From positions 1 through 41,753 of the forward strand of contig JAHFJD010000004.1 of the NCBI GenBank assembly GCA_023246055.1: a stretch of 41,753 bases of DNA, read 5' to 3'. Under the pieces are notes generated by a model. The model had not been told where the DNA came from, did not search any database, and saw nothing but the letters and a program-made list of their open reading frames with translations. Shown here one piece after another: positions 8,097-16,583 of this stretch; the first letter of the stretch is position 1, and each line of letters opens with the position of its first letter. Origin of the DNA: Candidatus Doudnabacteria bacterium (GTDB lineage Bacteria > Patescibacteriota > Doudnabacteria > UBA920 > 2-01-FULL-46-14). The translations under genes were made by a program, and so were the position numbers.

Positions 8097-8530
8097 TACC
8101 GTTGGGTCGGGGTAAGCGATTCACGATCCACAAGCTTTCCGGCCTCTTTAACACTCAAACCAAGATCCTTAGGAAGCAGGGGGTATTGGATAAGTAAGTC
8201 TCGGAGCTGATCGCGTGCCTCTTCATCACCGGCGAGAACCCGTTCTCGAAGCTTTGGACCATTCTTTTTTCCATACTCGACAAACCACGTTATGAGTCCT
8301 AACCTCGTGATTATCCCCGACCCATCTGTGGGGGCGTCCTGATAGACGAGTTGAAACTCAACATCGCTCACATAATATTGCAATATATGGGCAACATCAT
8401 ATTGGTTCTTGTGGTAGAAAGAGTTCAGACGTTCCTGCGCCCAGCCGGGACTGGTAATTAATGCCCCATATAAGGTTTCACAGCGAATTGGAAACTCATC
8501 TTCTGGTGCGTTCAGATACTTTGTGAGCAT
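8096..8530 (-). CDS. Hypothetical protein, about 144 residues
   Basis: This is a soluble, mixed-charge, mostly helical protein (MLTKYLNAPEDEF at the start; later YVSDVEFQLVYQDAPTDG and RERVLAGDEEARDQLRDLL). There are no membrane segments and no motif that I recognise. ATG 8530 is preceded by AAAAGG; an alternative TTG at 8572 overlaps the stop of the upstream gene and would add 14 residues. It lies downstream of a signal-peptide protein and upstream of a strong terminator, so it is the last gene of that small unit. Function unknown. Confidence 0.6.
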   Translation of the reverse strand: MLTKYLNAPEDEFPIRCETLYGALITSPGWAQERLNSFYHKNQYDVAHILQYYVSDVEFQLVYQDAPTDGSGIITRLGLITWFVEYGKKNGPKLRERVLAGDEEARDQLRDLLIQYPLLPKDLGLSVKEAGKLVDRESLTPTQR

Positions 8531-8572
8531 TATCGCCTTTTCTCTATACGACTTGATCCACAACTGTTCCAA

Positions 8573-8815
8573 TTATTTTTCAGACAACCTTAGTGTCTCC
8601 TGCAGCTTTGGATCAGAGCGCAGAGCTTGTCTCAATTCTCCCATCCCGTTATACCTGGCATGAATCGTGCAGATATCCTCGGAAATCGGCTCCAAGCGTA
8701 ATGTTGCAAGGATGTTTGCAAGATCACTGATTTCAAGTTTGTGCGGCTGGGCATTCGAAGCCACTGGAACCGCAAGCACAAAAACAATGGCCGCAACAAT
8801 ACTGAAATTTTTCAT
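8573..8815 (-). CDS. Small secreted protein with signal peptide
   Basis: The 80-residue product begins MKNFSIVAAIVFVLAVPVASNAQ, a clear signal peptide with a probable cleavage site after SNA. The mature part is about 57 residues, helical, with one cysteine. A strong ribosome site (GAGGAGGAG) lies 5 bp before the ATG, and a promoter is visible 38-66 bp upstream. The downstream gene begins within about 45 bp of its stop. No homologue is recognised; the pair may be a lineage-specific secreted protein and a partner. Confidence 0.7.
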   Translation of the reverse strand: MKNFSIVAAIVFVLAVPVASNAQPHKLEISDLANILATLRLEPISEDICTIHARYNGMGELRQALRSDPKLQETLRLSEK

Positions 8816-8852
8816 CGTCTCCTCCTCGAAATAGGTTCCTAACTCTTGCTAA

Positions 8853-8881
8853 AGCTTAGTTTAGTTTCCAAATCTTGTCTA
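8853..8881 (-). promoter_or_regulatory. Promoter of the signal-peptide protein gene
   Basis: On the minus strand TAGACA (8876-8881) is followed after 17 bp by TAAGCT (8853-8858). The start site would fall near 8846, about 30 bp before the ATG at 8815. Confidence 0.45.
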
Positions 8882-8890
8882 GTTTCCGAT

Positions 8891-8934
8891 AATCACACGC
8901 TATTACCATACTAGTATGGTAATAGCGTGTGATT
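8891..8934. repeat. 44-bp perfect palindrome without a loop
   Basis: Both 22-bp arms match exactly around a CTAG centre (arm starts AATCACACGCTATTACCATA). It lies downstream of rpoD and just upstream of the promoter of the signal-peptide gene. There is no T-tract, so it is not a standard terminator. It could act as a cruciform, an operator for a dimeric protein, or an RNA stem that protects the rpoD mRNA 3' end. Confidence 0.9.
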
Positions 8935-8989
8935 CCAATTATAAAATTCTGACTTGCTTACAACTCTACAGCTTACTACTTACAACTTC

Positions 8990-10246
8990 CTAATAGTCTC
9001 TCAACTTCTGAATATGTTTGTGCTCTTTGATGCGCTCGAGGGCTTTGGCTTCGATTTGGCGGATACGCTCGCGCGTGACGCCAAACTCTTTGCCAACTTC
9101 TTCCAGAGTATGCGTCACCCCGTCTTCGAGCCCGAAGCGCATTTTCAAAATCTTTTGCTCGCGCGGATCAAGGTCTTTCAAAACATCGCCCACGTATTCG
9201 CGCAGTATCTGTCGGCCCGCTGATTCTGCGGGCATTGAGGTTTGCTCGTCAACGATGAAATCCCCGAGTCGCGAATCTTCTTCATCCCCCTCATCCCCCA
9301 CGGCTGTATCAATTGACACAGTTTCCTGGGAAATTTTTTGGAGCTGCAGCACTTTGGCTACCTCAATCCCCATTTCCGCGGCAATTTCCTCAACTGTTGG
9401 CTCGCGCCCTAACTCCTGCACGAGCGACCGCTCGGCTTGCGCGTATTTATTGAGAGTCTCCACCATGTGCACCGGAATACGGATGGTGCGCGACTGGTCG
9501 GCAAGTGCCCGGGTAATGGCCTGACGAATCCACCACGTCGCATAAGTGGAAAATTTATATCCTTTCGTCCAGTCAAATTTTTCCACAGCGCGAAACAGAC
9601 CCAGGTTCCCCTCCTGGATGAGATCAAGCAGTCCCAGGTTCCGACCCATATATTTTTTGGCAATGGATACTACGAGACGGAGATTGGCTTCGGTCAATTT
9701 TTTGCGGGCCGCCACATCGCCTTTTTGGATTCTTTTCGCGAGTTCCACCTCTTCCGCACCCTTGAGCAGCGAAACCTTGCCAATTTCCCGCAAATACATC
9801 TGGATCGAGTCATCATAAATATCCCCGAGGTCGTAACTCTCTGGGGTCGCGCTCACAGATTTGGAACGCGGTCCTTCCGGCTCAGCTTTGCTTTGCTCCC
9901 AAATGGAAGCCACCTCCTGATCCACCACCTCCACCCCGAGCCGATCAAGCTCTGAAAACAGCTTTTCCAGAGCCTCGAGGTTCTCTTCAAAATGCGGCAT
10001 GTTGTGAATTATTTCTGCTTCAGTCACAAAACCGCTCTGCTGGCCTTTTTTCGAGAGATCAAAAATGGCTTTGTCCCAATCAAACGCCTGTACCGGATGA
10101 CTTAAGGTTGTGTCGACCTTCCTGCCTCTTCGCTCTTCCCTGCCTTTCCTGTCTTTGCGACGCTTCCCGCCCTTTATCTTGTGAATCGATTTTTTAAAAT
10201 GTTTCGGCTTGGACTTCTTGTTTTTTTTCAATCTATGTTTAGCCAT
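8990..10246 (-). CDS. rpoD: RNA polymerase primary sigma factor RpoD
   Basis: The 418-residue protein has a short, very basic N-terminus ([19 protein letters not shown]) in place of a long region 1.1, then region 1.2 ([16 protein letters not shown]), region 2 with [17 protein letters not shown] and the -10 reading segment [12 protein letters not shown], region 3, and region 4.2 with the -35 helix-turn-helix ([20 protein letters not shown]). It directs core polymerase to housekeeping promoters such as the TTGaca-17-TAtaaT ones seen in this window. ATG 10246 overlaps the dnaG stop (TGATG), so translation is coupled to dnaG, the familiar dnaG-rpoD arrangement. Confidence 0.97.
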   Translation of the reverse strand: MAKHRLKKNKKSKPKHFKKSIHKIKGGKRRKDRKGREERRGRKVDTTLSHPVQAFDWDKAIFDLSKKGQQSGFVTEAEIIHNMPHFEENLEALEKLFSELDRLGVEVVDQEVASIWEQSKAEPEGPRSKSVSATPESYDLGDIYDDSIQMYLREIGKVSLLKGAEEVELAKRIQKGDVAARKKLTEANLRLVVSIAKKYMGRNLGLLDLIQEGNLGLFRAVEKFDWTKGYKFSTYATWWIRQAITRALADQSRTIRIPVHMVETLNKYAQAERSLVQELGREPTVEEIAAEMGIEVAKVLQLQKISQETVSIDTAVGDEGDEEDSRLGDFIVDEQTSMPAESAGRQILREYVGDVLKDLDPREQKILKMRFGLEDGVTHTLEEVGKEFGVTRERIRQIEAKALERIKEHKHIQKLRDY

Positions 10247-12033
10247 CAATTACGAAACTTGCTTAGTTCTCCCGCTAAATGATTAAATTCCAAGGACAAT
10301 GTCTTGACGAGCTCTGGATTGCCTGCCGTTTCCGCATTTTTGATCTCTGCGGTCAGCTGGCGCATACTCTTTCTGATTAAGGCCTCCCGAAACTGCCCCA
10401 AAAAATTCTGTTTCAAAGATTCTAGGTTCCCGCCACCCTCAAACGAAATCTCATTATCGAGAGCAAACACCAGAAGATTGAGATTGGTGGCGAGTTTTGG
10501 ATGCTCTGACAAGAGATTTTCCATATTGAGGCGGCCAGACGAGTATGCCTCGGCTATGGTCTGGAAAATTTCCCGATGGACGGGCAGAGAAAAATCTTCG
10601 GCCTTGAGACTCGGGATGTCAAGCGCCAGTTCCTCGGGAAATTTCAGAATCAGCCCGAGAACCCTGGCCTCCAGTATTTCTTGCTTTGTCTTTCGAGGAA
10701 TCGACTGGCTCGACTCCGAAGATCCACCTTGGGCGGATTTGAATTTCGATAGACCTGCTTTGTTTAGTAATTCAATTATGACCTTGGGGTCAACACTGAC
10801 AGCGCCGGCCAGTTTTTGTGAATAATGGACACGGTCTATGCTATCAGGCAGAAGTGATAAAAGCGGGAGAATTTCTCGCACCGCTTGTTTTTTGCCGGTC
10901 GCAGATTGTAAATCCATTGTAGCAAGAATCCGGGTAAAATAAAAGTCAAGGAAGCTTTGAACGCTTTTGACCGCGTTCTCCCAGAGGCTGGGGTCTTTGC
11001 GGATGAGCTCATCGGGGTCTTTGGCAAGAGCTCTGGGGATTGAGATAATCTTCACGTTAAACCCGGCTGCGAGAGCGAGCTCTACAGCGCGACGCGTTGC
11101 CACAACCCCGGCCGCATCTGCATCGAGCGCAAAACTGATGTTTTCGGTAAATCTTTTGAGACTCTCAAGCTGCGGATTTGTAAACGCTGTGCCAGAAGAG
11201 CCTACCACATTGGAAAATCCAAATTCATGGCAGGTAATCACATCCACATTCCCTTCCACTACAATCACCTCATCGCGCTTGCGGATTTCGGTTTTTGCGA
11301 GATTGAGTCCATAAATCAGCCGGCTCTTGCTGTAGATCAGGGTCTCAGGACTGTTAACGTATTTGGAAACTCCGTCCTGGTCTTTCAAAATCCTAGCTGT
11401 AAAGCCCACCACTCGCCCATGCATGTCAAACAGGGAGAACATCACCCGCTCATGAAATCGGTCAAAATAACTGCCGTCTTCTCTTTTGACTAGTAGTCCG
11501 GCGGTGGCGGCCTCCTGCTTTGTGTAACCTTTCTTCACAATAAATTCCTCAAACGCGTGAAAGCCATCTGGAGCGTAACCGATTTGCCACTGCTTGAGAG
11601 TCTCTGGCCTGAACCCGCGTTTTTGCAAATAATCGCGGGCAGGCTTGGCAGTCTGCGAATCCGACAAAACTTTCGAATAAAACAAAGCGGCCCAGTTGTT
11701 AATGTCGTAAAGATTCTTTTTCTGGTCAGGAGTGTAGGACACCCCACCCTCCGGCCGCCGCAATGTCACTCCGGCCCGCGCAGCTAAAATCTGCAGAGCT
11801 TCGGGAAAATCCACGCCCTCGCTTTGCTTCACGAACTCAAAAACATCCCCGCCGAGACCGCAGCCGAAGCAATGCCAGATCTGTTTCGCCGGTGACACTG
11901 TAAACGACGGCGTTTTCTCGGAGTGAAACGGACACAGACCGCGGAAATTCACCCCGGCTTTTTTGAGCCGCACTGTCTCGCCCACGAGATCCACAACATT
12001 GATTTTTTCTCTTATCTCATCCGTTGGCTGCAT
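10246..12033 (-). CDS. dnaG: DNA primase DnaG
   Basis: The 595-residue enzyme makes RNA primers at the replication fork. The N-terminal zinc domain has Cys34 and His37 ([11 protein letters not shown]) and Cys55/Cys58 (HCFGC). The catalytic core follows with the basic motif region and a TOPRIM fold ([11 protein letters not shown] with the catalytic Glu, then ALDADAAG). The C-terminal 150 residues form the helicase-binding domain. The gene lies between ppa and rpoD in one minus-strand operon. A family A palindromic repeat sits between its ATG and the ppa stop. Length and motifs are complete, with no insertion inside this gene. Confidence 0.97.
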   Translation of the reverse strand: MQPTDEIREKINVVDLVGETVRLKKAGVNFRGLCPFHSEKTPSFTVSPAKQIWHCFGCGLGGDVFEFVKQSEGVDFPEALQILAARAGVTLRRPEGGVSYTPDQKKNLYDINNWAALFYSKVLSDSQTAKPARDYLQKRGFRPETLKQWQIGYAPDGFHAFEEFIVKKGYTKQEAATAGLLVKREDGSYFDRFHERVMFSLFDMHGRVVGFTARILKDQDGVSKYVNSPETLIYSKSRLIYGLNLAKTEIRKRDEVIVVEGNVDVITCHEFGFSNVVGSSGTAFTNPQLESLKRFTENISFALDADAAGVVATRRAVELALAAGFNVKIISIPRALAKDPDELIRKDPSLWENAVKSVQSFLDFYFTRILATMDLQSATGKKQAVREILPLLSLLPDSIDRVHYSQKLAGAVSVDPKVIIELLNKAGLSKFKSAQGGSSESSQSIPRKTKQEILEARVLGLILKFPEELALDIPSLKAEDFSLPVHREIFQTIAEAYSSGRLNMENLLSEHPKLATNLNLLVFALDNEISFEGGGNLESLKQNFLGQFREALIRKSMRQLTAEIKNAETAGNPELVKTLSLEFNHLAGELSKFRN

Positions 12034-12041
12034 ACGGTCTT

Positions 12042-12083
12042 TTCCCCCTCCCCAGGCCTGGGGAGGGATTAAGGGAGAGGTCG
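12042..12083. repeat. Family A palindromic repeat
   Basis: A CCCCTCCCCAGG/CCTGGGGAGGG hairpin with the tail ATTAAGGGAGAGGTCG. It is nearly identical to 7670-7708 and lies in the short ppa-dnaG gap. Confidence 0.85.
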
Positions 12084-12092
12084 AACCAAACT

Positions 12093-12599
12093 TTATTCAC
12101 CATTCGCATGTGCCGCTTCCAATTCTTTCTCTGCTCTAGCCCGATCCTTAAACCCTTTTATCTCGATAATCTTATCCTTCTGGACTCCGAGCTCCTTGAA
12201 AAAATCTCTAAAAGTTTTCTCATAATCAAACTTCAAATCCCTTAGTTCTTGGAACCTGCCAAATTCCTTATCCGCTACGGCCACGGCGAGAATTTTATTG
12301 TCCACCTCCCCGCGGTCCAAAACCTCAATCATCCCTACCGCGCGGCATTCCACGACTGTTCCCTGCTCTAGCGGATGCGAACAAAACACAAACGCATCAA
12401 GAGGATCGCCATCACCCCCCAAAGTTTGCGACACAAATCCATAATCGAAGAGGAACTTAAAATCTCCCGTAAACACCCACTCGAGCTTGATGAGATCGAG
12501 GCCAGGATCATACTCGTATTTATTTGGGCTACCTTTTGGGATTTCAATCACGACATTAAACTTTGCCACTGACCCGAAAGGCAAATTCTTATAACTCAT
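12093..12599 (-). CDS. ppa: Inorganic pyrophosphatase (family I)
   Basis: The 168-residue soluble enzyme hydrolyses pyrophosphate to phosphate. It shows the family I core: EIPKGSPNKYEYD, FDYGFVSQTLGGDGDPLDAFVF (the D-x-D-P-x-D metal site) and the later DNKILAV plus K-rich C-terminus. It precedes dnaG, so the pyrophosphate remover is cotranscribed with primase and sigma factor. The ATG at 12599 is separated from the upstream 78-residue gene by 12 bp. No anomalies were seen. Confidence 0.95.
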   Translation of the reverse strand: MSYKNLPFGSVAKFNVVIEIPKGSPNKYEYDPGLDLIKLEWVFTGDFKFLFDYGFVSQTLGGDGDPLDAFVFCSHPLEQGTVVECRAVGMIEVLDRGEVDNKILAVAVADKEFGRFQELRDLKFDYEKTFRDFFKELGVQKDKIIEIKGFKDRARAEKELEAAHANGE

Positions 12600-12611
12600 C
12601 TTTTTTACCCC

Positions 12612-12848
12612 TTAATTATACTCTGGCCGTCTCTCGATCTCATCGAGCATGCGATCAAAGGACTGGTACGCGGTCTTCAGATACCGGTGCAGGCCTTGCA
12701 AATTCTCGCGCGCGTCCTCGGCGCTGTCCACGCGGTCAGCCTGATAATAAGCAATAACGTCGCGGTCTAGCATCCGCTCCAACTCACGCACTCGTTCGAT
12801 GATTTGGCTTTGAAATTCCTGAACGCCGGAAGGATCAAATTCTGCCAT
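12612..12848 (-). CDS. Small conserved-looking helical protein, first gene of the ppa-dnaG-rpoD operon
   Basis: The 78-residue protein is charged and almost wholly helical (EFQSQIIERVRELERMLDRD, then HRYLKTAYQSFDRMLDEIE), likely a coiled-coil or helical-bundle homodimer in the cytoplasm. No catalytic motif is seen. It is the promoter-proximal gene of the operon; a hairpin (GGGG-cagacag-CCCC, 12869-12884) would form at the 5' end of the mRNA. No good ribosome site precedes the ATG. Function unknown. Confidence 0.7.
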   Translation of the reverse strand: MAEFDPSGVQEFQSQIIERVRELERMLDRDVIAYYQADRVDSAEDARENLQGLHRYLKTAYQSFDRMLDEIERRPEYN

Positions 12849-12884
12849 GTTTTTTAGAATTAATAATGGGGGCTGTCTGCCCCT

Positions 12885-12913
12885 ATTTTAGCCAAAACGA
12901 GCTTTTTCGTCTA
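12885..12913 (-). promoter_or_regulatory. Promoter of the 78-aa gene/ppa/dnaG/rpoD operon
   Basis: On the minus strand TAGACG (12908-12913), a 17-bp spacer and TAAAAT (12885-12890). Transcription would begin near 12878, so the first nucleotides fold into the GGGG/CCCC hairpin at 12869-12884. Confidence 0.5.
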
Positions 12914-12978
12914 TTTCGCGCTTTTATCATCCTCATAAATCCCGAAAAATTTCCTATGATAAAGGTTGATGAGGGAGC

Positions 12979-13197
12979 TTAGCGGCTAGTTTTCGACGCG
13001 ATCCAGTTGAGGGTTGCCAAAAAAATCCACGCCCATGGGAAAACCCCGATCAGCGTATCGCTGACCGAGTGGCTGTTCCGATCCGCAACCATGAACACCC
13101 AAGCTATGGCGGCAAAAACGAGAAGCGTTAAACATCACCCCGGAACGCTCACTGGCCAATGCACCCATCCCCATTTTCTAAACCAATAATTGTTCAT
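12979..13197 (-). pseudogene. Small membrane protein gene broken by a Trp-to-TGA change
   Basis: Reading from ATG 13197 gives MNNYWFRKWGWVHWPVSVPG, then TGA (13135-13137), then CLTLLVFAAIAWVFMVADRN and a second hydrophobic stretch ending WIASKTSR and TAA. Both halves are in the same frame and together form a normal two-helix protein of 72 residues. The pattern PxSxxG-W-x-x-T-L-L is familiar from small membrane proteins, which suggests TGG (Trp) became TGA. GGAG lies 10 bp before the ATG. The rest of the genome clearly uses TGA as stop, so this is a nonsense-mutated gene unless read through. The 130 bp to the next gene (13198-13327) hold nothing convincing. Confidence 0.6.
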
Positions 13198-13327
13198 CTA
13201 TCAATTACTCCAAAATCTTATGGCGGTGTTTGTTGGACAAAGTTCGAATATATTTCGAGCAGAATCCAAAGGACTAATGTGCTTGCCCCGCGCGCCCTGT
13301 GCACGCATAAATTCCTGAATCAAGTCG

Positions 13328-13531
13328 TTACTTTTTATATTCTAAAATATCTCCTGGCTGACATCCCAAAGCTTTGCAAATTGCCTCCAATGTTGATAAC
13401 CGAATGGCTTTTGCCTTTTCGTTTTTCAGTATAGAGATATTAGCCATCGTAATTCCGACTTTTTCGGCAAGCTCGGTTACACTCATCTTCCTTTTTGCCA
13501 GCATCACATCAATGTTGATTATAATTGCCAT
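13328..13531 (-). CDS. XRE/Cro-type helix-turn-helix regulator
   Basis: The 67-residue protein is a single Cro/CI helix-turn-helix domain (KMSVTELAEKVGITMANISILKNEKAKAIRLSTLEAICKAL in sequence blocks), of the short YozG-like class that is regularly encoded beside DUF2975 membrane proteins. It starts 4 bp after the stop of the DUF2975 gene upstream, as that pair usually does. It likely represses its own operon as a dimer. The membrane partner may control it or be controlled by it; the mechanism is not known to me. Confidence 0.88.
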   Translation of the reverse strand: MAIIINIDVMLAKRKMSVTELAEKVGITMANISILKNEKAKAIRLSTLEAICKALGCQPGDILEYKK

Positions 13532-13535
13532 AGAT

Positions 13536-14015
13536 TTATACCGTTAAATCGTTCTCAGATTTTATATCCACCGCATTTTGCAAAATTCGTTCAAACATCG
13601 CCGCCGCCGTGGCGATAACGACAGAGCCGAAGGTGATGAGGACACCCATGAAAACCCCGCCCGCAGGATCATCATTACCATGGTTCAACATAATGAAGAT
13701 TTCTTCTACCACAACAAAACTAATGATGGCTATTGCGCAATATTTTATAGTCCGCAGAGCTTTCACGGCTTCCGCTGAAAATACCTTATTTTGTCCGGCA
13801 TATCGGAGCACCTTGAACGCCTGATAGAGTGCTGCGAAAAAAGGAATAGACCCTATGTAGACAAGCGCTATGAACGGATCTTTGAAGTATATTTCAAAGT
13901 TCGTAGCGTGTACGTTCCTGCCCTCAATGTGGGGTTCCCAAAGCAGGAGGGCCAGAGCGCCGATGCCGATGAGCACAACGACCACCTGCAGAAAGATTGT
14001 GGAGCTTTTTTTCAT
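13536..14015 (-). CDS. DUF2975 family membrane protein
   Basis: The 159-residue protein has four hydrophobic segments: about residues 7-25, 46-66, 90-110 and 121-142. The family-typical segment FKVLRYAGQNKVFSAEAVKALRTIKYCAI lies between helices 2 and 3. DUF2975 proteins are of unknown function and are typically the partner of a short XRE regulator, which follows here 4 bp downstream. Together they probably form a membrane-linked regulatory pair. Confidence 0.82.
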   Translation of the reverse strand: MKKSSTIFLQVVVVLIGIGALALLLWEPHIEGRNVHATNFEIYFKDPFIALVYIGSIPFFAALYQAFKVLRYAGQNKVFSAEAVKALRTIKYCAIAIISFVVVEEIFIMLNHGNDDPAGGVFMGVLITFGSVVIATAAAMFERILQNAVDIKSENDLTV

Positions 14016-14177
14016 GGTTGGTTCTTATAAATTATTTATGCCTGCATCTTAATTTATTGTTTATCGTTTGTCAATATGTATTTATCGTTATGTGTGGATA
14101 TCTCTAGCGGAGATGTGGGCAACCTTTTTCGCTCTTTTATTTCAAAAGTTTATCCACGCCCGCCCGGTGCGCGCACA

Positions 14178-14219
14178 AATCCCCGCTGTTTTAGGAAAAA
14201 TTATAAAACGGCGGGGATT
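14178..14219. repeat. Inverted repeat, possible transcript end
   Basis: AATCCCCGC-t-GTTTTA pairs with TAAAAC-g-GCGGGGATT across a short loop. It lies between the DUF1905 gene end and the DUF2975 gene start, with no clear T-tract on the minus strand. It may be a weak terminator or a mobile hairpin. The rest of 14016-14259 holds nothing else that I can support. Confidence 0.6.
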
Positions 14220-14259
14220 GCTCCCACCACATCACTTTTCTTTTTGTGGTCTTTGCTCG

Positions 14260-14541
14260 TTACTCGAGCTTAAAGGAAACAGTTACTCGATCACCAACGG
14301 CTATTTTTTCTTCGTTTCTTACAGTCGCCTTAAGGGCTACGAAAAAATCACCACCTTTTTTCATCATAAGTTTTGTTTTCCATGATGTTTCGCCGACATA
14401 TGCAGTAATCGGGTACATGCCCCACGCGCGTCTTTGCGCCTTAAGTTCTTTTGTGTATTTTGTGGGTACAGCGACATACACCCAGCCGCCAGAGTCGGGA
14501 AATTTTTGCACAGTACCCTTAAAAGTAACATCCCGCTTCAT
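14260..14541 (-). CDS. DUF1905 domain protein
   Basis: The 93-residue protein matches the DUF1905 beta-barrel family: FKGTVQKFPDSGGWVYVAVP at the start, WGMYPITAYVGETSWKTKLMMKKGGDFFVALKATVR in the centre and GDRVTVSFKLE at the end. The biochemical role of this family is not established. Its ATG overlaps the 3' end of the TfoX-like gene by 4 bp, so the two are cotranscribed. Confidence 0.82.
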   Translation of the reverse strand: MKRDVTFKGTVQKFPDSGGWVYVAVPTKYTKELKAQRRAWGMYPITAYVGETSWKTKLMMKKGGDFFVALKATVRNEEKIAVGDRVTVSFKLE

Positions 14542-14879
14542 GTTCGTTTTTTCGAAGCTTTTGCTCGTTTATTAAAATCAAGTGCGAGGTCAAGCCAATA
14601 TTTCAAATCTTTCTTACTCGCTGTCCCTTTGGGCCCAACAAAAACAAACCCTTTCATCGGCTTACCGGTAAAATCCATTGGCCGACAGCCCTTTTTCTTT
14701 AGTGCTGTCTCATATACATCAGGATTAAGCCGTACCATGAGATCATCTTTCAAGACACCAGCGCACATTTTACTGTTCACCATAAAAGTCAGTCCGCCCA
14801 TCATTTTCTTTTCGGCAACATCTTTTCGTTTACCCAGCGCTTCTCTTACTTTTTCTGCAAACGACTCGCTATATGCCAT
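14538..14879 (-). CDS. TfoX N-terminal domain protein
   Basis: The 113-residue protein has the TfoX_N fold only: EKKMMGGLTFMVNSKMCAGVLKDDLMVRLNPD is the core pattern (M-F-G-G-x-x-F..D..Y.R), followed by PMKGFVFVGP and a basic tail. Full TfoX/Sxy proteins activate competence genes; single-domain versions are common and their role is unclear. It is coupled to the DUF1905 gene by a 4-bp overlap. This DUF1905/TfoX_N pairing looks like a small accessory operon. Confidence 0.85.
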   Translation of the reverse strand: MAYSESFAEKVREALGKRKDVAEKKMMGGLTFMVNSKMCAGVLKDDLMVRLNPDVYETALKKKGCRPMDFTGKPMKGFVFVGPKGTASKKDLKYWLDLALDFNKRAKASKKRT

Positions 14880-14909
14880 AAAATTTATGCAAATTCGTTA
14901 TTTGAGATT

Positions 14910-15110
14910 TTATGCTGCTTCAAAGCGCGCTTTGTTCTCATCCATCCACTTCTGCATTTCCGACTTTTGTTCTTCTTCGGTTAAATTTGCCTTGCCCTTC
15001 ATAACTTCAGCATGCGCTTCGGCATAGTGGGGCTTAAGCGCATTCATCCACTCTTCAAAAGTTTCTCCTTGAGCTTCGTGATCACATAGATCGCATTTTA
15101 GTATTTTCAT
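14910..15110 (-). CDS. Small zinc-finger-like protein
   Basis: The 66-residue protein begins MKILKCDLCDHEAQGETFEEW and contains CxxC plus a later HYAEAHAEVM segment, so Cys6, Cys9 and the HxxxxH pair could bind Zn2+ like a C2H2-type finger. The tail is acidic and helical. It precedes the TfoX-like gene by 30 bp on the same strand and may be in the same unit. Function unknown. Confidence 0.65.
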   Translation of the reverse strand: MKILKCDLCDHEAQGETFEEWMNALKPHYAEAHAEVMKGKANLTEEEQKSEMQKWMDENKARFEAA

Positions 15111-15225
15111 AGGATTTTTGGTTAATTTAATAATTATTGTGCTCGACCTTTTAATTATACTACTTTTTATTCTCCAGATTTAGTTCGTCTGTTTGAAAAT
15201 ATCCGAACGGCCAGCCTTGTCTCTA

Positions 15226-15683
15226 TTAATTTTTATCCTGGCTCTTTTCTAACTCTTTTGGCAAGGAGGTAATTTTATAAAAGTTGTTTAAGGCAATATA
15301 GCCAAAAACTATAAAAAACAATGACCGGGCAATCACAGGAACGATTTGGGTACCGGCTTGAAAAATTCCTGATATGCCCCATAGCCCTCTGTATAAAACA
15401 ATATATGAGCAAAATAAATAAGGCACAAAACCAAGAAAGAAGACCAGGACATCCACGACCGTCGCGCACCGTCAAGTGCAGCCCTGCTGAGCGCACCATA
15501 CCCAAATATCAAGACAATAGAAATAAGAGATCCTAAACTTAGAAGTAAGTAATCTGAATTTAGGAACCCAAAGCGAAACCCTTGAATAACAGACACAATA
15601 AAAATAACCAACAAAGGTAATATGGCCCTAGTGATGTAGTGTGAAAAAATTTCGGTTGTGCTAAGTTCTTGGGTATTGATCAT
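15226..15683 (-). pseudogene. Membrane protein gene split by a frameshift
   Basis: Two overlapping minus-strand frames look like one gene. Frame 1 starts at ATG 15683 and encodes two hydrophobic segments up to about GALSRAALDGARRSW. The frame that continues plausibly starts at 15456 with DVLVFFLGFVPYLFCSYIVL, a further hydrophobic segment and a charged end (ITSLPKELEKSQDKN), stopping at 15226. Frame 1 on its own runs on to 15333. A single-base shift near 15440-15480 would restore a roughly 150-residue protein with four or five helices. It may be a true mutation or an assembly error. No family is recognised. Confidence 0.5.
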
Positions 15684-15746
15684 ATGCCAGACCCCTTTAA
15701 TTTATTATTAACTCAATACCGCAAATTTAAGAGATATGCCAGCAGG

Positions 15747-16163
15747 CTAAATTTCTATTTCCTCTCGCATAAGATCTTCTATTCTGTTTAAAATATTATC
15801 TGGATCGCGGGACGATATGAAAGTAGATAATTTATCACGCAATTTTTTATTTTGGGTTATGAGAAAGGCCTCTGCTACCAATCCCTTAATTGCGTTCCTA
15901 CTTCTCCTCCATTCTTCAACTTTTCTATTATATTCTGCAACTTTTTCGACATGGTAGCTATCAACGCTACCGGCGATATCGTGTGGGTAGTTTCCTTCCG
16001 ATCTTATCGCGGATAAGAGTCTGCCATAAGCAGATATTTTAGTTTCCATAAGAGATTGAGTCTTTACGCGGCGCTTAGAAAGCCATGAACCTAACCAAAC
16101 TCCACCAAGCGAAAAAAGTCCGGTAAGTATGACTAAGAATAGTTCCATAGTAATTTTAAGCAT
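15747..16163 (-). CDS. Membrane-anchored helical protein, unknown function
   Basis: The 138-residue protein has one N-terminal membrane helix (ELFLVILTGLFSLGGVWLGSWLSKRR), then a cytoplasmic helical domain rich in charged residues ending in a conserved-looking acid tail (RIEDLMREEIEI). An internal ATG at 16148 is an alternative start; neither start has a good ribosome site. It resembles many small single-pass proteins without known function. It lies downstream of tRNA-Ser on the same strand. Confidence 0.6.
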   Translation of the reverse strand: MLKITMELFLVILTGLFSLGGVWLGSWLSKRRVKTQSLMETKISAYGRLLSAIRSEGNYPHDIAGSVDSYHVEKVAEYNRKVEEWRRSRNAIKGLVAEAFLITQNKKLRDKLSTFISSRDPDNILNRIEDLMREEIEI

Positions 16164-16265
16164 TTATAAAAGGTCCCGATGCATATGGGTTGCCCTCGAT
16201 AACAAGTTATCTGGCGGTGTATTCTAAAAATAGCTCGAACGGAATTCTGTCCAATCCGGGCAGAG

Positions 16266-16350
16266 CGGAGGCGGTGAGATTCGAACTCACGAGACCCCGA
16301 AGGGTCACGGCTTTCCAAGCCGTTGCACTAGGCCGCTATGCGACGCCTCC
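16266..16350 (-). tRNA. tRNA-Ser (anticodon GGA)
   Basis: The 85-nt sequence folds fully: acceptor stem GGAGGCG/CGCCTCC, anticodon stem ACGGC/GCCGT with loop TTGGAAA (anticodon GGA), a long variable arm (GACCC-TTC-GGGTC) that identifies a serine tRNA, and T-loop GTTCGAATC. The CCA end is not encoded and must be added afterwards. It reads UCC and UCU codons. Confidence 0.97.
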
Positions 16351-16545
16351 GCCCTATCCGGATTGACCAATTTTTTAAATACTTGCCCGCCTTTGTACTT
16401 TTTAATCTGTCACTCTCTCAACCATGTGGATTTTTTACCCGGGAATGCTTCACTCGGTCGAGTTCCGCTCGCCCCAAAAAATCAATAACCAATAAATTCT
16501 ACCATGAATTTTTAGTTTATCCAATTTTGTTGAACCTTTCGTAGT

Positions 16546-16581
16546 TGTGGCAAATTCCTGCGGCCGCAGGAATTTGCCACA
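16546..16581. repeat. 36-bp perfect palindrome, downstream copy
   Basis: Eighteen-base arms (TGTGGCAAATTCCTGCGG and complement) meet without a loop at a GCGGCCGC core. It begins 3 bp after the stop of the PaaX/Cas2-like gene. A near-identical palindrome stands upstream of the same gene at 17134-17181. A T-rich run (ATTTTATTTT) follows on the plus strand only. Confidence 0.95.
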
Positions 16582-16583
16582 TT

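Noticed and set aside
12979-13197. Genome-wide recoding of TGA (as Gly or Trp) or selenocysteine
   Set aside because: dnaG, the MgtE-like gene, the gene at 24138 and others end properly at TGA, and no conserved gene has internal TGA. No selenocysteine insertion signal or machinery was seen.
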